From positions 496,001 to 560,000 of the forward strand of contig JAWWNJ010000068.1 in the NCBI GenBank assembly GCA_037176885.1: a stretch of 64,000 nt of DNA, read 5' to 3'. Positions within the stretch are counted from its first letter, which is position 1; every line of letters starts with the position of its first letter. The stretch comes from Favolaschia claudopus (lineage: Eukaryota > Basidiomycota > Agaricomycetes > Agaricales > Mycenaceae). Shown piece by piece: positions 1-11,338 of the stretch. A program made the translations under genes and the position numbers. The notes below the pieces were generated by a model that saw only the letters and a list, made by a program, of their open reading frames with translations, had not been told where the DNA came from and made no database searches.

Positions 1-2
1 GT

Positions 3-3000
3 CATTTGAGATCTGAAAAGCACCAAAAAGCTGTGGCGGATGTGGCAGCCGAAGCGTCAATGCTTCAAATTCCCGATTCCTTACGATTCAAACCCGCCAA
101 GTTGTCGTTCATCGACAGTCTTCATCTTGCAGAATCTTCTCAAGCCCGTGTACCTCGCTCCGTACAAATCGACCCGTTCCAGGATGTTGTTCAATTCGAC
201 GACGGATTCTTCACTCCCGATGGCTCACCGATGGTCTTTTCTGCTGGAGTTGACCCCGAAAACTCGAGACATACCAATGAAGTTAAAATTTGGGAACAGA
301 TAAATCGAGTAGCGCTTCTTCAAGACCACTCAATCTTTGGTGAAGTCGGCGACGGCGATCCGGACTCGGTTGACGGTGCTTTCTCTGCTGCGCTGTCAAG
401 AATGGGTACGTTGATCCTGACTCTCTTCGCTGTCTGTCAACTCTGTTCATGACCCACAGGCATCCAAGATGAATCCGATGAGGAAGATAACAACTTTGAC
501 TTTGCTGGCGAGTGTGCGGAACGTGAAGAAGCAGACTGGTTCCCACACGGATCACGTACTGTAAGTTCATGCTGCCAGCAGCGCGGGGCGGAATTCCTTC
601 GTATCTCATGTCCGAGAATCTGGCAGATGTTTATGTTGGACTTGCTCGATAATTTACCCAGGCTTCGCCTCTCCGATGATCACCTCAAAGCAATCATCTG
701 GGTAATGCGTGAATGCAAAACCCCTGGTGTCCCAACATTCTCCGCCCTCAGGAAAAAACAAGCAGTGATGACTCGGGAAGTTGATGTTGAGACCAGACAT
801 CACACTTCGTCGCTGGGGAATCACTTTTACATGAATCATCCGTCTAAATTGTTGGCTTTGGTAAGTTTCCTGAATCAGCGAGGAGTCTCAGCTTTAAATA
901 AATAAATTAGGACTGGGCAAATCCTCTTGTCCGGCCATTCATTCACATCTATCCGGAAGTTTCGGGCCCTGTCGAGGAGTTCTGGCAGGCTGCAAAGTGG
1001 ACGGCGGAGATTGACCTTGATCAATTATCCCCAATGTGGGCGGACTGGGATGATGTTTCGAGACGGCACAAACATTTCTACATCAAAGAATTAGCCCAGG
1101 AAGCCAATGGCAGCTATGTTTTACCTATGCGTTGGGTCACGGTTGCTGGTGTTGTCCATGCGGATGTTCACAATGTCAAATTTGTTCGACGCGAAGCAGA
1201 GGTTTGCCCAAGTTCCCTTTCGAAATGAATGCACTCATTTATGGTGAATTTAGAATGCAATCTTTGATATTGATACCACGACGCATCGCAGAATTCCTGC
1301 GAAGCTCCTGCAATCAAATTATCTAGAACTCGATAAGTCATTTGCTATTAAATTCACCAGTGAGTATTTAACGTCGATTTGAATCTCACACATTCAAGTT
1401 GAGGTGATGCCAGGCTATTCCCCTTCGTATCAGATGCCCAATCCACTGCGACAGAAGGCGCGGGGCCGTCCCATGTTCCGCCTTCGTATCATGCCGTGGA
1501 GCGATGATGTTTCCGGCAATGTCAGCAAGCAATATAACGCACATACAAATATGTATGTCACGAATCTGAACTTACCGCACAAGAAGTTAGCACAAGAGTA
1601 CTTTGTTCGATTCTCGTCAACTTCGCCTCACGCCTCGTCATCGGAACAATTTGTTGCTCTCGGAGACGACTTGTCAGTTTCAAATTATCTCTCGAAAGGA
1701 TTTTATCCAGCTAATTGCCATTTCAGTATTCCGGGTGTCTGGCACGACGCGTATGACTGCCAGCTCGAACAAGAAATCTTGTTTGAGGTCATGCCTCATG
1801 TTCTCCCTGCGGATAACCCACAGCAATCCGAAAATTCATCGCACATCGGAATGGCCGGGAATTTTGGGTGTCGCCATGATCTGGTTGGTGGAACTACGGA
1901 GCAACGTGAAAGAGACGAGGGTTACCATGCTCTCTATAGTGTGCGCTTTCAAGTTATTCTCTTCTTTTTGAATGGGTCTAATCTGATTAATCACAGCCTG
2001 GAATACCTCGTGATAGAGAAGGCACGATTCAAACTATACGATGGCAATTTTGGGCAGCCTGCGGAGGTAACAAGAAAGATCTTGATGCTTCATATTCCCA
2101 GTCCGGCGTCAAAGATAAGATTGCTCAATTTTGGATACAAAAGCTGATGGACATCGGAAGGGAGAGACGGAATACAGAACTGACAGACCCCAAAACTCGG
2201 GACTCACGCCTGAACAATCCAGCCGTAAAAGGTGACGCGAAAGCATCCATTCGGCTCGAAATAATCCGTCGTATTCAACAAGAACTCTGGGACTGGGTTA
2301 TCACCCAACCCCCAGAGAGTTATTCCCTGTTGGACCGAACCGACCGTAAGTTTGTGTTCCGGAGTCTGAATACTTACTGAATTTAAGTTCCAGCCGCACG
2401 TCTTGATTTACGCCCTGGGGTGCATTATAATATTCTACTCAATACCCAAGGTCTGGAATGAATAGATCGGCTGTCGCTGCACGAATCTCATCATTTTTAG
2501 GCGTAGATCCGCATCGCGATACAACCACCGAGATTTTGCACACTTTCCTCTTGGGCAACGACAAATATGTGTGGCATGACACTACGAAACAATGGGATGA
2601 TAAGAAAGAAAATATCTTTGCTGCTCGACTGGCTGCCGCATCCATTGCTGGCCTTTCGATACCTGTTCCACGACCCCGCTATCTCGTTCAATACAAAAAC
2701 TCGCTGATCGGAAAGCATTTCAAAATGCTACAACAACTCGGAATTTTCTACATGCACGACTTATGTACGCCGCTCCTTTTCGAGCTTTGGAAAGCCACGG
2801 GCGAGTTGGGTGCGCTCCTCTGGTTTCCGCAAATAAAAAACATGGAACAGTATATGGTGCGTCTAGAACTCGTGCATGCCTGTCCCATCCGACTTGTCAT
2901 TAGGCAGACATCAAGACACTCATAGCAAATCTCCTCGACATTTGGGGTCAGATAGATCCCCGGCGTATACTCGTCAAGGGGAAGCTTCACATCCTAGCTC

Positions 3001-4297
3001 ATCTGGTGGATGAGATTCCGCGATTCGGTCCAGCTATTCTGTACGCGACTGAAATTTTTGAATGCTGGAATGCCGTGTTTCGATTATGCAGCGTCTTTTC
3101 GAACCATCTTGCTCCGAGCCGGGATATTGCGGTAACACTGGCCGACATGGAACGATTCAAACATGTTGTGAGTGGAGGGTGGTGGAAGAATGCCGATGGG
3201 AAGCTTGTCCAGGGTGGTCATCGGGTGCGCACCTTTCTGACGTCCAATGCTGAGCTCCAACGACGTCTTGGATGGGCGTCTGAAGCTGCAGCGGAAACCG
3301 GTATGTACCATTTGCCCCAGCAACAATTGACTCGGTCCGTGACTGCTCTGCTAGGAACGGTAAAATTGCATTCAGTCGCAAAACAGGCCCCTGGCTCATG
3401 GAGTTCCACGATGAACGGCTTGAGTTTGCTGGAACCTGGAATGCAGGACTCGACAGTATGGGTTCGCTGCAAGCATGTTGTTGCGCAGTCCGGTGATATT
3501 TGTAAAGATGGCGGTTGGGTGTTTTTCAAAAAGACTGAGGTCAGTTGCCGGTTATGTGTGCATGTATTCAACCCTTTATTGTATTCTGTAGGACTCGGAT
3601 CCGTCAGCGGGGCGTATTGAAAAGATATTGACCCGAAACGACAAACAAACTGCAGCGGCTCGAAATAATAGTGCTGTTGTGGTGGTAAAAGTGTTTACTA
3701 TTGCCGATATTCGGGACTCGCGATTGAATATGCCTATCCTCGTGCCATCGATTGACGAGAACGAGAGGCATTGTCTTGTCCAACCAAAGGTGCGACTTCG
3801 TTTATCAATTTCTACATATAAGAAACTGAATTGAACCGGCGGAAAACAAGGAGATAATGTTCCAGTTTAATGCCCAACATGACTGTGTCACCTGTGGTTG
3901 TTCCACTGTGTCTGTGCCTCTCCTCCAAGAGCGCATCGTGACGGAGCGAATGGAATTACAGATCAAACACTCCGAACAGGAACATTTCATCCTGAACATG
4001 CATGCACTGCATAATGCCCACTTAATCCGAGAAGTTCTCCCCCGAAACCTTTCAGCTCCCATCCCATACCTATCTGATCGTGTCGCAACCCACTCTCGAC
4101 TTGCTGCGCAACTTCGCGAGACAGGCCCGGCAAAGCGTGCGGAAACTCGAGCCAAAACTCAAGCTACCCGTGCACGGAACAAGCAAGACAAGGCCGCCCA
4201 AATTTTAGCCCAGGCTCGTAGACAGGAACAAGAACGCGACCACAGTGGTAGCGAGGATGAGCGTGGAGAGAATGAGTTCGAGGATCCGATTCGATGA
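3..4297 (+). CDS. Agaricomycete hypothetical protein, 5' end cut off by window edge
   Basis: Function not known. Fourteen exons join in frame: 3-405, 460-560, 627-860, 911-1201, 1254-1359, 1399-1672, 1727-1940, 1997-2345, 2388-2450, 2501-2856, 2904-3300, 3355-3539, 3592-3789 and 3851-4297. They give about 1,205 residues with no internal stop. The frame is open at base 3, so the start lies outside. The protein resembles a large hypothetical family that I recall as multi-copy in agarics. It has a DIDTTTHRRIPAKLLQSNY-type block, a PNPLR block, a central EILHTFLLGNDKYVWH block, then RFGPAILYATEIFECWNAVF and a C-terminal NAQHDCVTCGC cysteine pair. The central LHxxLLGxxKYxWH pattern recalls the MHxxxLGVxK signature of tnp2/Plavaka CACTA transposases, which is inference only. 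The C-terminus is charged and probably coiled. The absence of frame damage suggests it is intact or recently active. Confidence 0.8.
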
Positions 4298-4534
4298 TTT
4301 CCTTTTTTGGTCATTGTACTAAAACTTGTTTCGTCGATTGAGAATGGGGCAGCTCGTGAATCTTTGTAGAATTCATTATAAGCATAGTTAAGATGATACT
4401 GAGTATTCAATCCAAATTTCAGTAACCGGAATCGATGCAGGGTCCCGCAGTTTCACAAATAAAATGAGGTTCCACAGAAATACTTCATTAAAATCCTAGC
4501 AACGTCAACATGCCTGCCCCGCAAATCCTGTACA

Positions 4535-5323
4535 CTACATGCCGGGAGGGTGTTCTAAGGATTGAGCCGCAGCACTGAGACCCTTGCTCCATGTCTGCAT
4601 TTGAAGAGAAGCAGATGTAGCAGCCGCCTTCCATCGTAACATCTCCGCCTCGAAGAAGCGGAGCGACGCCCGAGCTTCTGTGAGCTGTTGCTCGAGTTGC
4701 ACATTCTTTGATTCCAATTCGGTGTATTTGTTGCGTAGGTATTCATTCTCTGCAAGTTCTTGGTCTCGGTCGGCCTCCATGTCACTGTATTCCAGGCGGA
4801 GGAGCTCAAAGTCGAGCTGGTCAAAGACCGGTGCCTTTTGCGTTGACGACGACGCTTCAGACGACGCTTCGAGTAATAAAAGCAGGTTAAGTGTCGCGTC
4901 GCGTAAGTGAATGTACAACGCACCTGAACGAGGGGTCTCGGGATCACATAGCATTGCCATCCATTCTTGAGAGCCAACGTCTGAATCCAGAGCGGCCCCT
5001 GTATTATAGAGCCTTGTATAGTCAGACTCAGTGTTAAGTGAAGTGTCTCCGGGAACGCACTCATGATTCCGTGTATTGGCCAATACAGCTGCTTGGCGCG
5101 GGACTTCGACATTCACAGACTCATTCTTTGATTCCCAATACCGATTTCGGCGTCGATGGTGCTGGTCTTTGGCTGCCTGCATAACTGTCTCCCAATGCAT
5201 TTCCATATATTTTGCGTTTTCCGAGTCGCGCTGCGAGAAGCAAGGGATCACGATGTCGTCGCTGCTGCCCGGGTAGTAGGAATCCGAGCATTCAGACATT
5301 GAGGTTGACAACGAGGAAGACAA
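4535..5323 (-). CDS. Hypothetical acidic coiled-coil protein
   Basis: Single open frame of 262 residues starting with a serine-rich N-terminus (MSSSLSTSMSECSDSYY). I do not recognise a family. Residues about 165-245 are rich in E, L, Q, R and A with heptad-like spacing (for example LEYSDMEADRDQELAENEYL), so a coiled coil is likely. The N-terminal half is acidic and polar and looks disordered. A GT-AG pair near residues 133-155 (about 4875-4925) could be an optional intron, and transcript data would decide. Its upstream region, 250-360 bp before the start, carries four ACGCGT hexamers (see the regulatory entry). Confidence 0.5.
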   Translation of the reverse strand: MSSSLSTSMSECSDSYYPGSSDDIVIPCFSQRDSENAKYMEMHWETVMQAAKDQHHRRRNRYWESKNESVNVEVPRQAAVLANTRNHECVPGDTSLNTESDYTRLYNTGAALDSDVGSQEWMAMLCDPETPRSGALYIHLRDATLNLLLLLEASSEASSSTQKAPVFDQLDFELLRLEYSDMEADRDQELAENEYLRNKYTELESKNVQLEQQLTEARASLRFFEAEMLRWKAAATSASLQMQTWSKGLSAAAQSLEHPPGM

Positions 5324-5568
5324 GGTAAGCTCTTCATTTTCTCGGGAGTAAGTTACATAAGTGAGAGTTCAGGACGTTGGCGAGGATGTTATAGGACATC
5401 CTCGAGACCTCCAGCTGAGCGACAGAGTAACGTTCAAAGGACCTTGCCAAATTGAGCTTTACAGGACACAACACATCAACGTTTCGGCAACATCAGCCCT
5501 CGGACATCAACTCAACATCCTGTCAAAACGGTGGTGTAGTTGGGGAAAGAGAGAGTCACGTCACGGTC

Positions 5569-5684
5569 ACGCGTTTTGACGCGTCAACATCATCCACGTG
5601 GTCTGTTACGTACGCGTCGCGTCGCGGTCGCGCTCTGGAAAAACTGATGCTTGGAACTAATAAAAATCCAAAACTCTACGCGTA
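5569..5684. promoter_or_regulatory. Cluster of four ACGCGT (MCB-like) hexamers
   Basis: ACGCGT occurs at 5569-5574, 5579-5584, 5612-5617 and 5679-5684, that is four times in 116 bp. The first two lie around a 10-bp palindrome (TGACGCGTCA). The cluster sits 246-361 bp upstream of the minus-strand coiled-coil gene that starts at 5323. ACGCGT is the MluI cell-cycle box bound by MBF in yeasts. Whether this holds in the present organism is inference. Confidence 0.4.
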
Positions 5685-5900
5685 ACACTATTTCAGACTG
5701 AACTAAAGGACACTACGCTTTACCGGTCCGCGTCCGCCGAAACTCGGGCGAAGATTCAAAGCTAGCTTAGCTACCATTGACCAAATGACTTGAATAAGTT
5801 GTGAATAAGTATTAGTTTACCAGCCGGCCTAATGAAGCAAAACAGAAATCCATTCACAGACCGATCAACGGTCCCCAACGGTCATCATTGACTCTTCAAG
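5685..5900. other. Intergenic stretch between the coiled-coil gene and secreted copy 1
   Basis: Together with 5324-5568 this is a 577-bp gap without a supportable gene. Apart from the ACGCGT cluster I see only short AT-rich tracts. It holds the promoter of the gene starting at 5323 and the 3' region of the gene ending at 5901. Confidence 0.5.
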
Positions 5901-6640
5901 TTAAGAGTCTAGGTAAAAGAGATTGATAAGTGTCAAGTGAAGAAACCGTCTTTCCGGGTGCAGAAACGTACCTGGACAGTCTCCGGCAAGAACTGGGGCC
6001 CCAAACATTGCTGCAATTTTTGGGAACACAGACTCATGGAAGGTGTACCAGATATTGTAATTGTCTATCTGATTGCCAGAGCAACTCTGCGTGAGGACGT
6101 CGATATACGTCGCATGCCCATTGCAGATACTCTGAATACGGAAGGTCTCTGTGTAGCCGAAGGAGACGAGCGTTGGCTCCCCAGGAAGCGTGAAAGTGAT
6201 TGGCGCCCCATAATACGACCACGTCAAGATATCCGGATGTTTAGCATACATGGTGAGCGTTTCATTGTAGTGAGCTCCACTAAAAGTTCCGGCGCGGGTG
6301 GCGCCAGGGACATTATCTGTGCCCGTGGTGTTCACCACTGAAATATTGCCCTGTAGGTTGAGCCTTCAATTCATCATAACGCGAAGTTGAGGCAGGCTGA
6401 AAATTCAATACTTACATACCAGGTTAGGTTGAAGAAATCCTTGGTAAGGTCCACGAATTTGTGCGGCGGGGCGATAAACGCGTATTTATTTTCATTGAAG
6501 CTAACGTGCGAGCCTGAGGGACACGGTAGATCGTTCGGCACATATGGGTTTGCAACCGCCGCATTGACTTGAGTTCCAAACGATGTCAAGGAGAGGATGA
6601 TGAGGCCAAGAATATAGAGGGGGAAGTTTGTAAGATGCAT
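5901..6640 (-). CDS. Small secreted cysteine protein, family copy 1
   Basis: Exons 6640-6416, 6350-5972 and 5908-5901 give 203 residues. If the last 63-nt intron is retained the same stop is reached after 224 residues. The first ~27 residues are a clear signal peptide (hydrophobic ILGLIILSLTSFG run ending VNAA). The mature part has four cysteines in the contexts LPCPSG, SICNGH, QSCSG and GDCP, all shared with the copies at 38.9 kb and 51.5 kb. Several N-x-T/S sites (NLTW, NTTG, NETL) suggest N-glycosylation. The core VNTTGTDNVPGATR is nearly identical in all copies. A pattern of TG-DN-PGATR followed by E-L is reminiscent of SRPBCC/Bet v1-like cyclase folds, which is a weak inference. This is the most diverged of the three copies. 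Confidence 0.8.
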
Positions 6641-7271
6641 GATGCTTCAGCAGAAATTGGGGTGAAGCTTCGTGATATTTAAGGGATTTTGTTGACATTC
6701 GCTACTGACTGGGGACCGCTAAGCGCTTAGAAGTCAACTGTGACCGTCCCGCCGCACAGTGTCTCGATCTCAAGACGGGGTATGATCGGCCAAGCCCTTG
6801 GAACTAGTTCAACATCAATCCAGCCTTTTCTGTGACATCGCAGTTGCTGAGAGTACGTGACATTTTACCCAACCAATATTTCCTAATCGGGCCGCGAGCG
6901 GTTGTTGTACTTTGTGTATTTGATGACGCAGTAACACTGTCGCGAGCACGTGCTCCGGTGATCTCCGTGATGGTCGTCTTGCTGGCGATCCGAGACGGAC
7001 AATCAATAGCATTTCACAGTAACTACTAATAACGAGTTCGTAAGATTCCAATTTCCCGTTCGCTCCCGCCGCGATCGCGCCCCCTCAGGTACGGGAACTT
7101 TTAGTCTGTGTTAGCCATTGTTGGTCGCTGTCTCATAAAGCGGGCTCGCTACAGTGTCCTAGTGCGGCGACTTCAACGTAAGGAGAGAAGTCCGCGTACG
7201 AGACCTCACGTCGGTATCCAGATTTTGGATACTCACATTCGAGTCCTGACCGGTCCGACCATTATACAGCC
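6641..7271. promoter_or_regulatory. Shared upstream region of two divergent genes
   Basis: This 631-bp gap separates the minus-strand secreted protein gene from the plus-strand oxidoreductase gene, so it must hold both promoters. On the minus strand an AT-rich TTAAATAT box lies about 40 bp upstream of the secreted gene's start, where the other copies have TATAAATA or CATAAATA. I see no other convincing element. Confidence 0.4.
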
Positions 7272-8792
7272 ATGTCTTCCATTATAGGATTCGTCGATCG
7301 TGTTCGGAAGGTGGGAGACTACGTCTGACTAACACACGGCCATTTGTTCATCTCGTCTCAACAGTCTCTCAACCCACCCGAAGCTGCTCCTCTTTCCGAT
7401 AGCAAGCCGCTCAAATTCGGTATCCTTGGGGCAGCAGCAATTGCTCCATCAGCTTTAATTACTCCTGCGAAATCTCATCCGGAGGCCGTCGTTTATGCTG
7501 TCGCCGCGCGCAGTACAGACCGCGCCACCACGTTTGCTAAGAAACATGGAATTGAAAAGGTGTTTGGTGGGCCCAATGGTTATCAAGGTGCGTCAAATCT
7601 CGGTATACATGAGCGTTGCCATCAGTTCTAACAAATGTGCAGATCTACTCGACGACCCCGAAATTGACGCTGTATACAATCCCGTTCGTTTCGCTGACTT
7701 GAAATCCGTATGGACAGCTCTCAATCACGAGTCAGCTCCCCAATGGCTTGCATTTTGAATGGACCATGAAGGCGCTTGCAGCCGGCAAACACGTTCTGCT
7801 GGGGAAACCGGCAGCAAATACTGCAGAAGAAACACGTAAAATGTTTGAATTGGCAGAATCTAAGGGCGTCATCCTCCTCGAAGCCTTCCATTACAGGTAA
7901 ATTGGCGCATTTCTTTGGCAACATTCCCTCTATATTCGTTCACATTTACCTGTTGTGCCCTTCAGATTCCACCCTGTGGCCAACCGAGTTCGAGCCATCA
8001 TTGAGAGCGGAGAATTGGGCGCCGTGAAAAGTACCGAGACACGCCTTGCACTCCCGAGCGGTTTCGTCGGAGCCAATGATATTAGATACAATTATGATCT
8101 CGGCGGAGGGGCGTTGATGGACATGGGATGTAAGTGCTATTCAAGCCCTATACAACATGCTGACATTTGTCGTAGGTTACACCATCAGCGCCATGCGCTT
8201 TTTTGCTGGCGCGGAACCAACCTCTGTCTTGTCGGCTGAGCACGAGCTTCGCGGACCCAAAGTCGACCGTAGAACTACTGCGACTTTCGCTTTGCCAGGT
8301 TCCATAACTTCGAAGATCTTTTGCGACGTGGGCATTCCTTTCAAAGTCATTCCCTCAATGCCAGACATCAACGCCGAGATTCAATGCGAAAAGGGCAAGA
8401 TACAGGTCAACGATGATTTAATTTTATCTGTAAAATACTCAAGATTCTGTGCAGGTTATGAACTACATTATGCCAACTCAGTACCACTCGATAACAGTCA
8501 CAACCCAAGACGGTAAAAGTAGAGTCGAGAAAGCATACACGTTTCCTGATCTTGGGGAACCGTGGTGGTCGTCATATCGTTACCAGCTGGAGGCATTCGT
8601 GAATAAGGTCAAAGGCCGTTCACCGCACGCGTGGGTTTCGAAGGAGGATTCCATCAAAAATATGGAGGTGGTTGAAAGTGTTTACGCGAAGGTGAGCTCT
8701 AGATTGCACTTTCACCCGAATCTCACATCAGTCCTCTCAATTAGAGCGGGCTAGGAAGTCGTCCCAAGTCGACTTATGTGCCACCGAATTGA
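7272..8792 (+). CDS. Gfo/Idh/MocA-family NAD(P)-dependent oxidoreductase
   Basis: Eight exons (7272-7310, 7365-7587, 7643-7683, 7736-7896, 7966-8129, 8176-8405, 8455-8691, 8745-8792) give 380 residues, the usual length for this family. The N-terminal Rossmann part has KFGILGAAAIAPSAL, then VYAVAARS. It is followed by DPEIDAVYNPLPNGLHFEW and the AGKHVLLGKPAANTAEE loop, where family members carry EKP; here it reads GKP. EAFHYRFHP and the DLGGGALMDMGCY segment begin the C-terminal substrate half. The family oxidises or reduces sugars, inositols and trans-dihydrodiols with NAD(P). The dihydrodiol dehydrogenase-like subgroup is likely, and the substrate cannot be read from sequence. Probably cytosolic: no signal peptide. 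The 13-residue first exon follows from the in-frame ATG at 7272 and is the least certain part. Confidence 0.9.
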
Positions 8793-8886
8793 AGGTGCCC
8801 AGTTGGAGCTTGCTAGAAAACAAGCGTCGGGATTGAGGGAAACCCACTTGACGGAGCGATGATGACAGTGCAGTGACCCGCAAACT

Positions 8887-9723
8887 CTATAGCGTACACC
8901 CCGACTTGTATATAAATGCTTCCAGCGACAAGACGGGGTTCGGGCAAAGGAAGTCTTCCGAGACTTCTAAGCGCCGCAGAGCAGGCGTGACGAGGCTTTC
9001 AAGAAATTCTCGATGGCCTTCGCCATCCGGCTCGAAGACCAGTGATTCTAGACGCGGCATGACGATGTCCCCGCTGCCAAGGGGGGTGGCCTGATGCCAT
9101 AGTTGGAGCGTACATTCCACGAGCTGCGATGTCTCGCGTAGGATTGAGAGGCAGTCGCCTGGGAATGTGTTCCTCAACGTCAACGAGGTTAATTGCGACC
9201 AAGGGAGAGCGAGGCTCGGCGAGCCGCGGTCATTGATAACGACGGTGCGCAGGAGAGGTAGTTTGAGCAAGCGTAGGGGAGTGGCAACAGCTGCCCTGAC
9301 AGTGAGAGTGAGGCTGCGAAGGAGGGGCATGGCGCCGTCCATGTGGAGAGTTTGGATGTGCCGGCCGGTGTTGAAGATGAGATCTAGGTGTTCCCAGCGA
9401 GAGCGATGAGGAAGGAAGAGGGGGATTACGTGGGGCAGTTGATTCGCGACGATAGAGAGCGGGGTGCGAGCTGATCTTTCCATCCATAAAAACACGATGG
9501 AGGCGAGAATCCTTTTCGAAAGGTAGTGCGTAGGACGGAGTTAGCTTGATTGCCCTCCATAGCCTCGGTGTCGCGAGAGCAATCTGTCGCCATCTGCGAC
9601 AAACATGCGATAGAGTGGTGGGAGAAAGCAGACCAACGAGAGGGGGAGGCTCGGGGACGAGTCGGGGTATGGCGGTAGATAGCGAAGAAAGATTTCCGAC
9701 GGCAACCACGTAGGTACTTTCAT
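8887..9723 (-). pseudogene. F-box/LRR-like gene broken by two frame breaks
   Basis: Read from 9723 downwards, one frame gives an F-box start (WLPSEIFLRYLPPYPD). Another frame continues the same domain (LSHVCRRWRQIALATPRLW). A further frame gives the typical post-F-box segment (LWMERSARTPLSI) and about 190 residues of leucine-rich helices to a stop at 8887. The pieces are collinear and almost contiguous, and I found no intron that rescues the frame without deleting conserved residues. Two small indels, a sequencing error pair, or unusual splicing would all explain it; pseudogene is the simplest reading. F-box proteins act as substrate adaptors of SCF ubiquitin ligases. Confidence 0.65.
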
Positions 9724-9907
9724 TTTTACTACGCCAATTGGATAATCATACGCCCGGCTTTCAAGTCCTCGTTATTGAGTTAACATCAACCGGGGCTTGG
9801 AGGTGACCCCATACAATTCTCAAGAGGCGGTCGACCTGGTTTTCAGTATCACCCTGTGCCGGTCATCAATACGCAGCAGCATATTCTACATAATAGAGGG
9901 TCGTAAC

Positions 9908-10933
9908 TTACCAAGAAACCTCCCAGAATATGGACCCATTGAGCCGCTTGCACATAGCTCGACTACCTTCGTTGTCAGCAGCCACGTCGGCAGCGGACCA
10001 GCCAGCATCAGTGAACTGCTTCAGCAGTCTGGAGCCGATAGCTGTGGCAAGACCTCTTCTTCGATAGGGTGGCTACGTATTCGACGTGAGTTAACGTGAT
10101 TTCCCGCCATTTCTTTGAATATACTGACCTCACAGTGCAGACTCATAAGACTGCCATCATATGCTGTTAGGATGATTGAGCATAATACAAAACGCGTCGC
10201 GATCCCTCGCAATGCTCACAGATGAATGCCCAGGCAATGGGGGTGCCGTCCTGTAGACGAATGATCTGATTTGGCAGAGTCATCAACGTCTCACTGAGGA
10301 GCCAAAGCCAGCTGTAGATCGGATGGAGGGAAGCTGTCCTAGGCTAACTCACGCTGTTCTAGGGATATCCGTTCGTGATACAACGACTTTGCAATCCTCG
10401 AATGTCGCCGTACCCGTGCTCATGCCATCAGGAAGCTCCCCATCGACAGCGGGCACGTCCTCAGCGCGGAACAGCCATTTGTCGTAGTAGCCCGTCTTGC
10501 GACCCTCAACGCGGTCCAAGCTTTCGAGAACAAGTCGCAGACGCTTATGCAGAGAGCCAAGAAGAAGGCCGTGAGGATAACACAGAGGCTTGCCATATTC
10601 TACGACGAGACGATCAACCTCGACGACGAGGGTGTTCAGCTGTTCGGCGTAGATCCCATCGGGACTCGATTCAGGAGGCTCGTCTTCGAGTGTGCTGTAG
10701 ATGTACATTTGAGTCTCGGGGCCGCCCGCATAGTCCACATAGGCAGCCGTGAATTTGGACTTGGAAGTGTCTGCGACCCAGATGACTCGAGCCGAGCGTA
10801 ACCCGCCAGTGCTGCCAGGCTGGTTGCACTTGGCAAATTCGAGGCGGCGAAGAAGTGGTAGTGAGGATGGAAGTCGTCGTTTGAGTACATCTAGCAGCTC
10901 GTCTGATGCCTCCGGTTCCACAGCGAGCGCCAT
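9908..10933 (-). CDS. GNAT-family N-acetyltransferase (FR47-like)
   Basis: Exons 10933-10353, 10293-10220, 10163-10129 and 10072-9908 join in phase to 284 residues. The C-terminal acetyltransferase core is clear: GTPIAWAFI (strands 4), YDGSLMSLHCE, then PPYRRRGLATAIGSRLL, which matches the acetyl-CoA pyrophosphate-binding R/Q-x-x-G-x-A loop. ADVAADNEGSRAMCKRLN and a terminal FWEVSW complete the fold. The ~190-residue N-terminal part is a typical substrate-side extension of the glycine N-acyltransferase/FR47 type. The acceptor substrate is unknown. It is transcribed away from the gene at 11339, with 405 bp between the starts. Confidence 0.85.
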
Positions 10934-11338
10934 GAGTCTATATACTTAGGTGTGAAAGTTTAAAGATCCTCGAAGGCGGAAAGTCACGTATCAAGTTGGT
11001 CACACTGCGTGACCCCAAATATCTGCGGGATGGACAGCGACAGCTCGGGGTCGCCATTGCTCGGCCTCGCCTGCAGATACCGTGCGTCTTCTAGCCATTC
11101 TACAAGACTTGAATGCTGATTCTGAGCAGTTCCGCACGACCAGTGGTTCACGACACACGTAGATCCAGACTGGAAAATCCGACAAGTCAAATCTTGGCTA
11201 CTTTCAAAATGTCTGCCCTATGCTGCTCCTCCCTCTCCCCCTCTGCGTCAGTCTGCTCGCAAATACCAACGACCCCCGTCGCCCATCACCTTTGCTCCCG
11301 ATCCCCGTCACCGCCCAATATCTCCCATCACTTTTGCA
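10934..11338. promoter_or_regulatory. Divergent promoter region of GNAT and 840-aa protein genes
   Basis: 405 bp lie between two start codons pointing away from each other. The half next to 11339 is strongly pyrimidine-rich on the plus strand (CT tracts around 11221-11330), as is common in fungal leaders. No TATA box is obvious. Confidence 0.4.
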
